From Bradyrhizobium lablabi (lineage in GTDB: Bacteria; Pseudomonadota; Alphaproteobacteria; Rhizobiales; Xanthobacteraceae), in contig NZ_LT670844.1 of assembly GCF_900141755.1 (NCBI RefSeq), positions 6,792,501 through 6,856,500 on the forward strand: a DNA stretch of 64,000 bases, given 5' to 3'. This document shows, piece after piece, positions 1 to 8,509 of this stretch (position 1 is its first letter; every line of letters begins with the position of its first letter). The translations under genes and the position numbers were made by a program. Under the pieces are notes generated by a model, which searched no databases, was not told where the DNA came from, and saw only the letters and a program-made list of their open reading frames with translations.

Positions 1-591
1 GCGGTCGGTCATCGGAGTTGCGGCGTTGCCGATGTCGACCTGGCCGACCGCGATGTCGTAGGCGCGGCCGTCAAGGTTGGTTGCTTTCGTCAAGCCGGTG
101 ATGGCGTGTTTGGTCGAGGTGTAGGCGGCCGAGAACGGCCGCGGCGCGTGCGCGGAGATCGAGCCGTTGTTGATGATGCGGCCGCCGCGCGGGGTCTGGT
201 CCTTCATGATGCGGAACGCGTGCTGCGTGCACAGGAAGGGCGCGGTCAGATTGGTGGCGACCACGGCCTGCCATTGCACGAGGCTCAGATCCTCGAACGG
301 CACCGGCGGCGCGCCCATGCCGGCATTGTTGAAGAGCACGTCGAGCCGGCCGTAGACCTCCATCACCTTGGCAAACAGGGCTGCGATCGAGCCGGGATCG
401 GTCATGTCGGCGGAAACCGCAAGGCTCTTGCCGACATTGTCGCCGAGCTTCTTGGTCTCCTCCAGCATCTCCATGCGGCGTCCGGCGAGCACGACGGTAA
501 AGCCGGCGTTCATCAGCGCCAGCGACGCCGCGCGTCCGACGCCGGTGCCCGCGCCGGTCACGACGGCTATTCTGTTCTTTACCTCGGTCAT
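1..591 (-). CDS. SDR family oxidoreductase (3' end outside window)
   Basis: Short-chain dehydrogenase/reductase, probably an NAD(P)-dependent oxidoreductase of the 3-oxoacyl-ACP reductase type. Reading inward from the ATG at 591 the protein begins [19 protein letters not shown], which is the Rossmann TGxxxGxG motif. A downstream NNAG motif and YxxxK (YTSTK) catalytic pair follow in the expected order. About 197 residues are visible; the C-terminus, which sets substrate specificity, lies beyond base 1. It ends the same strand run as the Anbu operon but is 15 bases beyond it, so co-transcription is possible. The substrate cannot be told. Confidence 0.85.
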   Translation of the reverse strand, partial: MTEVKNRIAVVTGAGTGVGRAASLALMNAGFTVVLAGRRMEMLEETKKLGDNVGKSLAVSADMTDPGSIAALFAKVMEVYGRLDVLFNNAGMGAPPVPFEDLSLVQWQAVVATNLTAPFLCTQHAFRIMKDQTPRGGRIINNGSISAHAPRPFSAAYTSTKHAITGLTKATNLDGRAYDIAVGQVDIGNAATPMTDR

Positions 592-606
592 TTGCTTCCT
601 GCCTTT

Positions 607-1365
607 TTAAGTTTTTCGTTCTGTTTCGGTCTTGTAGGGTGGTCTCGGGATATTCTGATGCGCCGCGCGCAGCGCCGCCGACCAGCGCGAGCGCAGGTCG
701 TGGAAATACGGCTCGCCGGCTTCGATGCGGTGATTGAGGTCGGCGTCGCAGACGTCGGTGCGCGCCACCAGCACGTCGATCGGCAGGCCGACGCCGAGAT
801 TGGAGCGCATCGTCGAATCCATCGAGATCAGGCTGGTCTTCAGCGCCTCATAGAGTTCGACGTCGTAATGCATAGCGCGGTCGAGCACCGGCTTGCCGTA
901 TTTGTGCTCGCCGATCTGCAGATAGGGCGTGTCGGTGGTGCATTCGATGAAATTGCCGGCCGGGTAGACCATGAACAGCCGCATCCGCGAGCCCTTGATC
1001 TGGCCGCCGAACAGGAAAGAGACGTCGAAATTGATGTCCTCGGACTGCAGCGCGATGCCTTCGGTGGCATGCACCGCCCGGATCGCCCGGCCGATCCGTT
1101 GCGCGGCCTGGAACATGGTCGGCGCGTTGAGGAGCGTTTCGATATCGCCGGTGTGGGGGTCTTCGAGCCCTTCGGTCAGGGTCGACAGCACCGACTGGCT
1201 GATCGCGAGATTGCCGGCGCTCGCAATCGCCATGATGCGCTCACCCGGCTTTGAAAAGATATGGAGCTTGCGAAAGGTCGAGACGTTGTCGAGACCGGCA
1301 TTGGTCCTGGTGTCGGCGATCATGACCAGCCCCTCGCGCACCAGCACTCCGCAACAATAGGTCAT
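607..1365 (-). CDS. Anbu, proteasome-type N-terminal nucleophile peptidase
   Basis: Bacterial proteasome beta-subunit homologue of the Anbu type (COG3484), 252 aa. I chose the ATG at 1365 because the protein then starts M-TYCCGVLV, putting Thr directly after the initiator Met as expected for the Thr1 nucleophile of this family. An upstream in-frame extension would bury that Thr. The family assembles into open helical rings, and its peptidase role is still poorly defined. It is the last gene of a four-gene run (ATP-grasp, alpha-E, transglutaminase, Anbu), the hallmark gene neighbourhood of Anbu. The substrate and role of the operon are unknown; peptide or amide-bond chemistry is suggested by the partner families. 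Confidence 0.9.
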   Translation of the reverse strand: MTYCCGVLVREGLVMIADTRTNAGLDNVSTFRKLHIFSKPGERIMAIASAGNLAISQSVLSTLTEGLEDPHTGDIETLLNAPTMFQAAQRIGRAIRAVHATEGIALQSEDINFDVSFLFGGQIKGSRMRLFMVYPAGNFIECTTDTPYLQIGEHKYGKPVLDRAMHYDVELYEALKTSLISMDSTMRSNLGVGLPIDVLVARTDVCDADLNHRIEAGEPYFHDLRSRWSAALRAAHQNIPRPPYKTETERKT

Positions 1366-1447
1366 TTCCGCAATCCCCGAGCTCAGGCAGCGGGAATTAG
1401 TAGCCAATTTTGCACGTGGCTCCAACCCCATTCGGGCATCGCTCTTC

Positions 1448-1526
1448 GTCATTCCGGGGCGCGCGTTAGCGCGAACCCGGAATCTCGAGATTCCGGGTCT
1501 GGTCCTTCGGACCATCCCGGAATGAC
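1448..1526. repeat. Intergenic palindrome, family A
   Basis: Imperfect inverted repeat starting GTCATTCCGGGG and ending CCCGGAATGAC, with an inner CCGGAATCTCGAGATTCCGG palindrome. It fills the gap between the transglutaminase-like and Anbu genes. A longer relative is at 7249-7369. Likely a REP/BIME-like element of Bradyrhizobiaceae. Confidence 0.8.
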
Positions 1527-1532
1527 CAGATT

Positions 1533-2372
1533 TCACGACTGGCTCTGCGACTGCCCCTGGCGTCCGCCGGCCTGGTCGACCTTGACCATAACCGACAGGG
1601 TTTCCGTGCCGCCGCCATAGCGGGTGCCGCGCACGGGTGCTGCGCCGAGATAATCGAGCCCGATGGCGACGCGGGCATGCGCGTCGGTGGTGCAGATGCC
1701 GTTGGCCGGATCGAACCCGACCCAGCCCAGACCCGGCACGAACGCCTCCGCCCAGGCATGGCCGGCCTCCTGATTGACCATCCCGTCGGAGCGCAGGAAA
1801 TGCCCGGAGACGAAGCGCGCCGGAACGCCGCCGCTGCGCGCGCAGGCGATGAAGATATGCGCATAGTCCTGGCACACCCCGCGTTTCAGGCCGAAGGCTT
1901 CCACCGCCGAGGTGCCGCTGTTGGTGGGGTCTTCGTCGAAGGTCATGTGCTCGTTGATCTGCATCATCAGCGCATGCAGGAATCCGAGCACGTCGTTTTC
2001 CGATTCCGAGCGCAGCTCGCGGGCAAAACTCGCCATCGCCGGATTGACTTCCGTCAGCTGCGTCGAGCGCAGGAACAGGCTCGGCGGAAAGCGCTCATCG
2101 GTTCCCTTGAGCACGCCGCCGGTGTCGTGGGTCTCGATCAGGCCCTCGACACGGATGGTGAGATCGGCGATCGGCCCGTGGGTCAGGACGTGCGTGACAT
2201 TGCCGAACGCATCCTGGTGCACGTCGAGCCGGGAATCGGTGGAAACGTCGATCTGCCATTCGGCGACATATTGCCCGTCATGGCTGCCAGGCGTCATCCG
2301 CAGGATCTGAATCACGCCGGTCGCCGGCGGCTCGTAGCGATAGCGGGTGGAATGGGCGATTCGCAGGCGCAT
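1533..2372 (-). CDS. Transglutaminase-like cysteine peptidase family protein
   Basis: 279-aa protein of the transglutaminase-like superfamily with an N-terminal beta region (MRLRIAHSTRYRYEPP) typical of the Anbu-associated group. The catalytic triad is visible as Cys in GVCQDYAH, His in AGHAWAEA and Asp in FDPANG. Members are thought to cleave or form amide bonds. The C-terminus is a glutamine/serine-rich tail (GQSQSQS). It sits between the alpha-E and Anbu genes on the same strand, each separated by a palindromic repeat, so processing or uneven expression within the operon is possible. Confidence 0.88.
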   Translation of the reverse strand: MRLRIAHSTRYRYEPPATGVIQILRMTPGSHDGQYVAEWQIDVSTDSRLDVHQDAFGNVTHVLTHGPIADLTIRVEGLIETHDTGGVLKGTDERFPPSLFLRSTQLTEVNPAMASFARELRSESENDVLGFLHALMMQINEHMTFDEDPTNSGTSAVEAFGLKRGVCQDYAHIFIACARSGGVPARFVSGHFLRSDGMVNQEAGHAWAEAFVPGLGWVGFDPANGICTTDAHARVAIGLDYLGAAPVRGTRYGGGTETLSVMVKVDQAGGRQGQSQSQS

Positions 2373-2412
2373 GACTTACCAGGACAGAATTAGGGTTCAG
2401 GCTACATTAGTT

Positions 2413-2505
2413 CGTCATGCCCGGGCTTGTCCCGGGCATCCACGTCTTTCTTGTTCACTCTCCCAAAGCAAGACGTGGATGGCCGGGTCAAGCCCGGCCA
2501 TGACG
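2413..2505. repeat. Intergenic palindrome, family B
   Basis: Starts CGTCATGCCCGGGCTTGTCC and ends with the inverted partner AAGCCCGGCCATGACG, with ACGTCTT/AAGACGT inner arms. It lies between the alpha-E and transglutaminase-like genes. The same family occurs at 21593-21718, and its arms flank the IS4-type element at 12076-13416. Confidence 0.8.
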
Positions 2506-2509
2506 GAAT

Positions 2510-3454
2510 TCAAATCAAATACTGCTTGGTGATGATTTCGCCGAGCCTCGAATTGTCCGCGATGAATTCCTGGATGAATTCATGCACGCCGTGCTGGAAG
2601 ATATCGTCCATGTGGCTGTGTTCCAGCCGGTTGCGGACACCGCGGGCATGGCGCTGCGAGGCGCCCTGGCGGCCATAGGCAACCCCGATCTGGTCGAGAT
2701 TGCGCACCAGGTTGCCGTAGCAGCTTGCGAGCGACCGCGGCAGCGAGTCGTTGAGGATCAACAGATCAGCGATCAGCCACGGTTTCAGCGTCTCCCGATA
2801 GACCCAATGATAGGCCGTCAGCGCCGAGACCGAGCGCAGGATCGAGGTCCACTGGTAATAATCCAGGGGACCACCGACATGTTCCTCTTCCGGCAACAGC
2901 ACGTGATATTTGACGTCGAGGATGCGGGCGGTGTTGTCGGCGCGCTCGAGATGCAGGCCGAGCCGCGAGAACCAGTAGGCGTCGTTGCGCAGCATGGTGC
3001 GGTAGGCCGAGCCGTCGAAGCGCAGCGAGGTTTCCTGCACGAAGCGGAGGAATTTCGTCAGTTCCTCGCGGGTTTTGGTGCCCTTGCCCCAGACTTCCTG
3101 CAGGTCGATCCAGGCGCCGTTGATGGTATCCCACATCTCGCTGGTCAGCGCGGTGCGCACCGAGCGCGAATTAAGCCGGGCGTTCTCGATACAGTTCTTG
3201 ATCGAGGACGGGTTTGAGGGCGCGAACGACAGATACTCGACCACGTTGTGTTCGTCGGCTTCCTCGTAGACTTCATAAAAGCTGGCGCTGACGCCCGCGG
3301 TCAGTAGCGCCGAATCCCATTCGTTGGTCTTGCCGATATAGGTATTCGGCAGCGCGGTGACGCGCAGCGTCGCCTCGATGGTGCGCGCCAGATACTCCGC
3401 GCGTTCGACGTAGCGGGCGAGCCAGTACAGGTTTTCAGCGGTCCGCGACAACAT
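2510..3454 (-). CDS. Alpha-E domain-containing protein
   Basis: 314-aa mostly helical protein starting MLSRTAENLYWLARYVERAE, the signature start of the alpha-E family (COG2307, DUF403). The RTAENLYWLARYVERAE segment is conserved; no enzymatic motif is known. Alpha-E proteins are almost always encoded next to a circularly permuted ATP-grasp and a transglutaminase, as here, and are thought to take part in forming or modifying peptide-like bonds. The start ATG is followed at once by the family motif, which supports this start. Confidence 0.88.
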   Translation of the reverse strand: MLSRTAENLYWLARYVERAEYLARTIEATLRVTALPNTYIGKTNEWDSALLTAGVSASFYEVYEEADEHNVVEYLSFAPSNPSSIKNCIENARLNSRSVRTALTSEMWDTINGAWIDLQEVWGKGTKTREELTKFLRFVQETSLRFDGSAYRTMLRNDAYWFSRLGLHLERADNTARILDVKYHVLLPEEEHVGGPLDYYQWTSILRSVSALTAYHWVYRETLKPWLIADLLILNDSLPRSLASCYGNLVRNLDQIGVAYGRQGASQRHARGVRNRLEHSHMDDIFQHGVHEFIQEFIADNSRLGEIITKQYLI

Positions 3455-3472
3455 GCGTGAATTCTGCCCTCT

Positions 3473-3548
3473 CTACTCGTCCAGTATCCAGCTATTCGTC
3501 CAGGATCCAATTACTCGTCCAATATCCAATTACTCGTCTAATATCCAA
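3473..3548. repeat. Four 19-bp tandem repeats at the end of the ATP-grasp gene
   Basis: Four head-to-tail 19-bp units (3473-3491, 3492-3510, 3511-3529, 3530-3548). On the minus strand the unit is close to TTGGATATTGGACGAGTAA. The first unit encodes the last residues and stop of the ATP-grasp protein (WILDE-stop), and the others repeat the same sequence downstream, shifted in frame by the 19-bp unit length. They differ by one to a few bases, so the expansion is not very recent. Confidence 0.9.
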
Positions 3549-4948
3549 GTGTCCTTGGTGCCGCCGCCCTGGCTCGAATTCACCACCAGCGAGCCTTCCT
3601 TCAGCGCCACCCGCGTCAGCCCGCCGGGCACGATGGTGACGTGGTTGCTTCCGGTCAGCACGAAGGGTCGCAAGTCGACATGGCGCGGGGCCAGCCCCGC
3701 TTCGGTGCAGGTCGGGCAGGTCGACAGCGCCAGCGTCGGCTGGGCGATGAATCCCTCCGGCTCGCGCTTTAGCTTGTCGCGGAACGCCTCGATCGTTGCT
3801 TTCGTCGCGGCCGGTCCGATCAGCATGCCGTAGCCGCCGGAACCGTGCACTTCCTTGACCACCAGCTCGCCGAGATTGTCGAGCACGTAGGCCAGATCCT
3901 TCGGCTCGCGGCAGCGCCAGGTCGGCACGTTCTTCAGGATCGGCTCTTCGCCGAGATAGAATTTTACGATTTCGGGCATGTAGGAATAGATCGCCTTGTC
4001 GTCGGCGATCCCGGTGCCGACCGCGTTGGCGAGCGTGATGTTGCCGGCCGCATAGGCTGACATCAGCCCGGGCACGCCGAGCGCCGAATCCGGGCGAAAC
4101 GTCAGGGGATCGAGGAAGTCGTCGTCGACCCGGCGGTAGATCACATCGACGCGCTTCAAGCCCTCGGTGGTGCGCATGAACACCTCATCGTTCTTGACGA
4201 TGAGGTCGCGGCCCTCGACGAGCTCGATGCCGAGCTTGTCGGCGAGGAATGAATGCTCGTAATAGGCGGAATTGTAGACGCCGGGCGTCATCAGCGCCAC
4301 CGTCGGCTCGGCCGAGGCACTGAGCGGCGCCACCGAGCGCAGCGCCGACAATAATTCGTCCGGATACTTTTCCACCGGCGCGACGCGGTGGCGGGCAAAC
4401 AGGTCCGGAAACAGCCGCATCATGATTTCGCGGTTTTCCAGCATATAGGACACGCCCGAGGGCGTCCGCGCATTGTCCTCCAGCACGTAGAATTTTTCCG
4501 GGTCGACGCGGACGATGTCGATGCCGGCGATATGGACATAGACGTCGTGCGGCACGTCCTGGCCGTTCATCTCGGGGCGGAACACCGGGTTCTGGAAGAT
4601 CAAATCGTCCGGGATGATATTGGCGCGCAGCACGTCGCGGTTGTGATAGATGTCGCGCAGGAACATGTTCAGCGCGCGGACCCGCTGTTTCAGCCCCTTT
4701 TCGAGGATGGTCCACTCTTTCGCCGACATGATCCGCGGGATCACGTCGAAGGGAATCAGCCGTTCCTGGGCTTCGGCGTCGCCATAGACGGCAAAGGTGA
4801 TGCCGATCCGGCGGAACAGCAATTCCGCTTCCTGACGCCGATATTCGAGCGCATCCGGCGGCGTCTCCTTGAGCCAGCGGGAGAGCTCCTGATAGGCCGG
4901 GCGAAGCTCGCCGCCGGGCCCATTCATTTCATCGAACGCAACTGCCAT
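3530..4948 (-). CDS. Circularly permuted ATP-grasp protein (Anbu operon)
   Basis: About 472 aa, circularly permuted ATP-grasp type 2 family (COG2308). Typical stretches are LIFQNPVFRPEMNG, DIVRVDPEKFYVLEDNARTP, the glycine-rich VHGSGGYGMLIGP and the C-terminal SSQGGGTKDTWILDE. ATP-grasp enzymes join a carboxylate to an amine or thiol through an acyl phosphate, so a peptide-ligase-like reaction is likely; the substrate is unknown. It is the first gene of the Anbu operon. The start may be ATG at 4948 (used here) or an in-frame GTG at 4960; neither has a strong ribosome site. Confidence 0.88.
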   Translation of the reverse strand: MAVAFDEMNGPGGELRPAYQELSRWLKETPPDALEYRRQEAELLFRRIGITFAVYGDAEAQERLIPFDVIPRIMSAKEWTILEKGLKQRVRALNMFLRDIYHNRDVLRANIIPDDLIFQNPVFRPEMNGQDVPHDVYVHIAGIDIVRVDPEKFYVLEDNARTPSGVSYMLENREIMMRLFPDLFARHRVAPVEKYPDELLSALRSVAPLSASAEPTVALMTPGVYNSAYYEHSFLADKLGIELVEGRDLIVKNDEVFMRTTEGLKRVDVIYRRVDDDFLDPLTFRPDSALGVPGLMSAYAAGNITLANAVGTGIADDKAIYSYMPEIVKFYLGEEPILKNVPTWRCREPKDLAYVLDNLGELVVKEVHGSGGYGMLIGPAATKATIEAFRDKLKREPEGFIAQPTLALSTCPTCTEAGLAPRHVDLRPFVLTGSNHVTIVPGGLTRVALKEGSLVVNSSQGGGTKDTWILDE

Positions 4949-5172
4949 ATATCCCGACACTTTTCTGGGGCCATGCGGGACAGTGCATGACTGAAAGGGA
5001 TGGTAGCAAGGCCCGGGCCAGCGCGATATGCATTCGCTGGCGTCATTTGGTAAGGACGTTCCGGGGACTTGCCTGAAAAACCGGCTGGCGGGTGCTTATT
5101 TCGGCAGCAAAACCCCGTGACTTCAAGGTGTTGGCTGGGCAAGGTCACGAAAATAGAGGGCGAGGAGAACGC

Positions 5173-5910
5173 ATGAGCGAGATCGTCACCGCGGGAATTC
5201 TGGTGATCGGCGACGAGATCCTGTCCGGGCGGACCAAGGACAAGAACATCGGCTTCATCGCCGAATATTTGACCAATATCGGGATCGACCTCAAGGAAGT
5301 CCGCGTCGTCGCCGACGACGAGGCCGACATCATCGCCGCGCTGAACGCGCTGCGCAACCGCTACGATTACGTCTTCACCACCGGCGGCATCGGGCCGACC
5401 CATGACGACATCACCGCCGACAGCGTCGCCAAAGCGTTCGGCGTCGGCATCGACCATCATCCGGAGGTGGTGGCGCGGTTTCGCGAACGCTGGGGCGCGG
5501 CCGATCTGAACGAGGCGCGGTTGCGGATGGCGCGGATTCCGGACGGCGCCGAATTGATCCAGAGCGCGACCATCCTGGCGCCCGGCTTCAAGATCGGCAA
5601 CGTCATCGTGATGGCCGGCGTGCCCTCGATCATGCAGGCGATGATGGACATCGTCGCCCCCAAGCTGAAATCAGGCGTGCGGATGCTGTCGGAATCGGTG
5701 CGCGCCAACGCGCGGGAAGGCGACATCGGCGGCCCCTTGCGCGACATCGCCATCGCCCATCCCGACACCATCATCGGCAGCTATCCGTTCATCGACGACG
5801 ACAAGAAGCCGAACACTAATCTCGTGGTCCGCTCGCGCGACCCGGAAAAACTCAATGCCGCGATGAGCGCGGTAAAGGAAATGCTGGCGGGATTGAACGT
5901 CGCCCGGTGA
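5173..5910 (+). CDS. CinA-like molybdopterin-binding domain protein
   Basis: 245-aa protein with a MoaB/Mog-type fold: [21 protein letters not shown] at the N-terminus, then the [11 protein letters not shown] loop and a [18 protein letters not shown] segment, as in the N-terminal domain of CinA/YfaY. The C-terminal nicotinamide-nucleotide amidase domain of full CinA is absent. ATG 5173 follows a good GAGGAGA ribosome site; an upstream in-frame ATG at 5092 has none. It is divergent from the Anbu operon and 25 bases ahead of the xanthine phosphoribosyltransferase gene, so the two may be co-transcribed. Confidence 0.85.
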   Translation: MSEIVTAGILVIGDEILSGRTKDKNIGFIAEYLTNIGIDLKEVRVVADDEADIIAALNALRNRYDYVFTTGGIGPTHDDITADSVAKAFGVGIDHHPEVVARFRERWGAADLNEARLRMARIPDGAELIQSATILAPGFKIGNVIVMAGVPSIMQAMMDIVAPKLKSGVRMLSESVRANAREGDIGGPLRDIAIAHPDTIIGSYPFIDDDKKPNTNLVVRSRDPEKLNAAMSAVKEMLAGLNVAR

Positions 5911-5935
5911 GCCCAGAAACTTAAGGAGAATGAAG

Positions 5936-6460
5936 ATGGCGGAGCATCCGGAACTGAGCGCGCAGGAGCGGGCCGGAAAAGCCTTTCCGGTGTCCTGGGA
6001 CCAGTTCCACAGGGATTGCCGGGCGCTGACCTGGCGGCTGAACGAGGTCGGGCCGTTTCATGCGGTCATCGCGATCACCCGCGGTGGATTGGTGCCGGCG
6101 GCGATCGTCGCGCGCGAACTCGGCGTTCGCATCATCGATACCGTTTGCATCGCGAGCTACGATCACACCAAGCAGGGCGATTTGAAGGTGTTGAAGGGCA
6201 TTTCGGCCGACACCGCAAAACTCGGCGGCGGAACGGGTAAGGGGCTATTGATCGTCGATGATCTCGTCGATACCGGCAAGACCGGGCGTCTGGTGCGCGA
6301 GATGATTCCCGATGCGCATTTTGCAACGGTATATGCAAAACCGATGGGACGGCCGCTGGTCGACACGTTTATCACGGAAGTGTCGCAGGATACCTGGATC
6401 TTCTTTCCCTGGGATACCGCGCTCTCGTTCCAGCCCCCGATCCGCGACGGCGCGGCGTGA
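5936..6460 (+). CDS. gpt: Xanthine phosphoribosyltransferase
   Basis: 174-aa type I phosphoribosyltransferase that makes XMP/GMP from xanthine/guanine and PRPP. The PRPP-binding motif is visible as [13 protein letters not shown]. Further support comes from [20 protein letters not shown], the SWDQFHRD start and the C-terminal WIFFPWD seen in Gpt-type enzymes. Two ATGs are close together (5930 and 5936). AAGGAG at 5923-5928 is 1 base from the first and 7 from the second, so 5936 is preferred. Confidence 0.92.
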   Translation: MAEHPELSAQERAGKAFPVSWDQFHRDCRALTWRLNEVGPFHAVIAITRGGLVPAAIVARELGVRIIDTVCIASYDHTKQGDLKVLKGISADTAKLGGGTGKGLLIVDDLVDTGKTGRLVREMIPDAHFATVYAKPMGRPLVDTFITEVSQDTWIFFPWDTALSFQPPIRDGAA

Positions 6461-6470
6461 TTTTTTCTTA

Positions 6471-6606
6471 CCTCGCCCCGCTTGCGGGGAGAGGTCGATC
6501 GCGTAGCGATCGGGTGAGGGGGACTCTCCGCGCATACTTCGTTTTCAGAATTTGCGGAAGCGGCCCCTCACCCCAACCCTCTCCCCGCGAAGAGCGGGGC
6601 GAGGGA
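6471..6606. repeat. Intergenic palindrome, family C
   Basis: Begins CCTCGCCCCGCTTGCGGGGA, has an inner GCGATCGGGTGAGGGGG / CCCCTCACCCC pairing and ends in AGAGCGGGGCGAGGG, the inverted partner of the start. It lies between gpt and the next gene. A second member is at 9221-9349, again after a plus-strand gene end, so it could act as a transcription-attenuating hairpin. Confidence 0.8.
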
Positions 6607-6619
6607 GCAGGAATAGCGA

Positions 6620-7243
6620 ATGCCGCTGCAAAACCGCGTCACGCCGACCGGCGACATCATCGCCACCTCGCATCGCGGGATGTTCACTGGCAATCGCGGC
6701 ATCATTCACGACCCCGCGACGAAAACGCTGACGCGGCGCTGGGCGAGCCAGGCGTGGCTGACTTGCCTGTGCGAATTCCGTGGCTGGCGGCGCGAGGTGA
6801 TGGGTGGCCGCAGCTGGACCGAATTGTTCTTTCTCGACGAGGCCACCGCGCTTTCGGCCGGACACCGCCCGTGCTTCTTCTGCCGCCGCGACGACGCCAA
6901 TAGGTTCCGCGCCGCGTGGGAGGAGGGCAATGGGGTGCGAGGCGTTCTCGCGCGCGACATCGACGCGGTGCTGCACCGCGAGCGGCTGGTAGGAGCCAAG
7001 AAGCGGTTGCACGCGCTGCCGCTGCCACTGGAAGAGTTGCCCGAAGGGGCGATGGTGCAGCAGGGAAGCGAGAGCTATCTGATTGGGCAGGCCCGGGTAC
7101 TAAAGTGGTCGGCTGCCGGCTATCGTCAGGCGGAGCCCGCGCTCCAAGACACCATGCTGCTGACGCCACCCTCGACGCTGCGCGCGCTGGCGTCGGGGTA
7201 TCGACCGGTGCTGCATGGAAGCGCGATGTCGCCAATCCCATAG
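6620..7243 (+). CDS. Conserved hypothetical protein
   Basis: 207 aa, no family I can name. It has a TRRWASQAWLTCLCEFRGW segment and a CFFCRRDDANRF motif (CxxC) that might bind metal. There is no signal peptide or membrane segment. Codon use matches the neighbours, it is flanked by palindrome families C and A, and it starts with an ATG directly after the repeat, so it is probably a real gene. The function is not inferred. Confidence 0.65.
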   Translation: MPLQNRVTPTGDIIATSHRGMFTGNRGIIHDPATKTLTRRWASQAWLTCLCEFRGWRREVMGGRSWTELFFLDEATALSAGHRPCFFCRRDDANRFRAAWEEGNGVRGVLARDIDAVLHRERLVGAKKRLHALPLPLEELPEGAMVQQGSESYLIGQARVLKWSAAGYRQAEPALQDTMLLTPPSTLRALASGYRPVLHGSAMSPIP

Positions 7244-7248
7244 ATGCC

Positions 7249-7369
7249 GTCATTCCGGGGCGCCGCGCAGCGGCGAGCCCGGAATCCATAACCACGATTG
7301 GGGGTTATGGATTCCGGGCCTGTCGCCTCAGGTCGGCAATTGCCGACCGAAGGCGCATCCCGGAATGAC
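7249..7369. repeat. Intergenic palindrome, family A (long form)
   Basis: Starts GTCATTCCGGGGCGCC and ends GCATCCCGGAATGAC. Inner arms are GGAATCCATAACC/GGTTATGGATTCC. It sits between two convergent genes, where it could serve as a bidirectional transcription block. Related to the element at 1448-1526. Confidence 0.8.
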
Positions 7370-7372
7370 AAT

Positions 7373-8395
7373 TTACCCAAACCTCTGCCGCGCCAGCTTC
7401 GCGCCCGCCCCCAGCGCCATCAGTTTTGCTTCGGCGATGGTCCGCTGCATCGGCGCCATGCCGCAATTGGTCGTCGCGACGATGTTGCTCTTCGGCACGA
7501 ATTTCGAGACGGCGTCGATCACCTTGGCGACATCCTCCGCGGTCTCCACCGTATCGCTGGCAACGTCGATCACGCCGGCCTGCACCACCTTGCCCGTAAG
7601 CAGCGCGAGCAGTTCCAGCGGCACCTTGGAATTGCGGCATTCGATCGCGACCTGCTGGATCGGGCTCGCTGCGATCGCCGGAAAAATATCCTCATATTGC
7701 CGCCACTCGCTGCCGAGCGTCTCTTTCCAGTCGGTATTGGCCTTGATGCCGTAGCCGTAGCAAATGTGAACGGCGGTCGCGCAAGTGAGCCCCTCCGCGG
7801 CGCGCTCCAGCGCCTTGATGCCCCAGTCCGAGACCTCGTCCATGTAAACGTTGAAGGCGGGCTCGTCGAACTGGATGACGTCGACGCCGTCGGCCTGCAG
7901 CGCCCTGGCTTCCTCGTTGAGCAGCTCGGCAAACGCGAACGCCATCTTGACGCGGTCGCCGTAATATTTGTCGGCGATGGTGTCGATGATGGTCATCGGG
8001 CCGGGCAGGGTGAACTTTAGCTTATGCGTCGTGTGGGTGCGGGCGACGCGCGCCTCGTCGGCATGGACGCGGCCCTTCAGCCGCAAGGGCGCCACCACCT
8101 GCGGCACCATCGCCTTATAGCGATCCTTGCGGATTCCCATCTCGACCTTGTGGGCGAAATCGATGCCCTCGATCTTCTCCAAAAAACCATGGACAAAATG
8201 CTGCCGCGCCTGCTCGCCCTCGGTGACGATGTCGACGCCGGCGTCTTCCTGCAGCTTTACTGCCAGCATGGTGGCGTCGCGCTTGGCGCGCACCAGCTCG
8301 TCGCCGGACGATTTCCAGGGCGCCCATAATTTGTTGGGCTCGGCCAGCCATTCCGGTTTCGGTAACGAGCCTGCGATCGTGGTTGGAAACAGCAT
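7373..8395 (-). CDS. MetE-like cobalamin-independent methyltransferase (C-terminal domain only)
   Basis: 340-aa protein matching the catalytic C-terminal half of cobalamin-independent methionine synthase. Expected features are the start TTIAGSLPKPEWLAEP, VIQFDEPAFNVYMDEV, His/Cys in VHICYGYG, Glu in IECRNSKVP and Cys in TTNCGMAP; the His, Cys, Glu and Cys are the zinc ligands of the family. The folate-binding N-terminal duplicate domain of MetE is missing, so the methyl donor may differ (core-MetE type). ATG 8395 has a GGGAGG ribosome site; a longer upstream frame is not needed. Confidence 0.85.
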   Translation of the reverse strand: MLFPTTIAGSLPKPEWLAEPNKLWAPWKSSGDELVRAKRDATMLAVKLQEDAGVDIVTEGEQARQHFVHGFLEKIEGIDFAHKVEMGIRKDRYKAMVPQVVAPLRLKGRVHADEARVARTHTTHKLKFTLPGPMTIIDTIADKYYGDRVKMAFAFAELLNEEARALQADGVDVIQFDEPAFNVYMDEVSDWGIKALERAAEGLTCATAVHICYGYGIKANTDWKETLGSEWRQYEDIFPAIAASPIQQVAIECRNSKVPLELLALLTGKVVQAGVIDVASDTVETAEDVAKVIDAVSKFVPKSNIVATTNCGMAPMQRTIAEAKLMALGAGAKLARQRFG

Positions 8396-8509
8396 GGGTG
8401 CCTCCCGGAGGGTTCTGATTGAGTGCCTCTCTGCCATGTCTTATGCTTTAGGTACAGAACAACAAAAGTCGCCCTCTGGCCTGTCCCCGGGGCGATGGCA
8501 AGGGAAACC

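Noticed and set aside
106..1254. Plus-strand frame of 382 codons over the SDR and Anbu genes
   Set aside because: Shadow of two clear minus-strand genes with catalytic motifs; no protein family recognised.
3473..3548. CRISPR-like array
   Set aside because: Units are contiguous 19-bp tandem copies without spacers and no cas genes are present; no CRISPR array was seen anywhere in the window.
8396..8509. Riboswitch before the MetE-like gene
   Set aside because: The leader is only about 100 bases to the divergent gene and I see no cobalamin or SAM riboswitch core.
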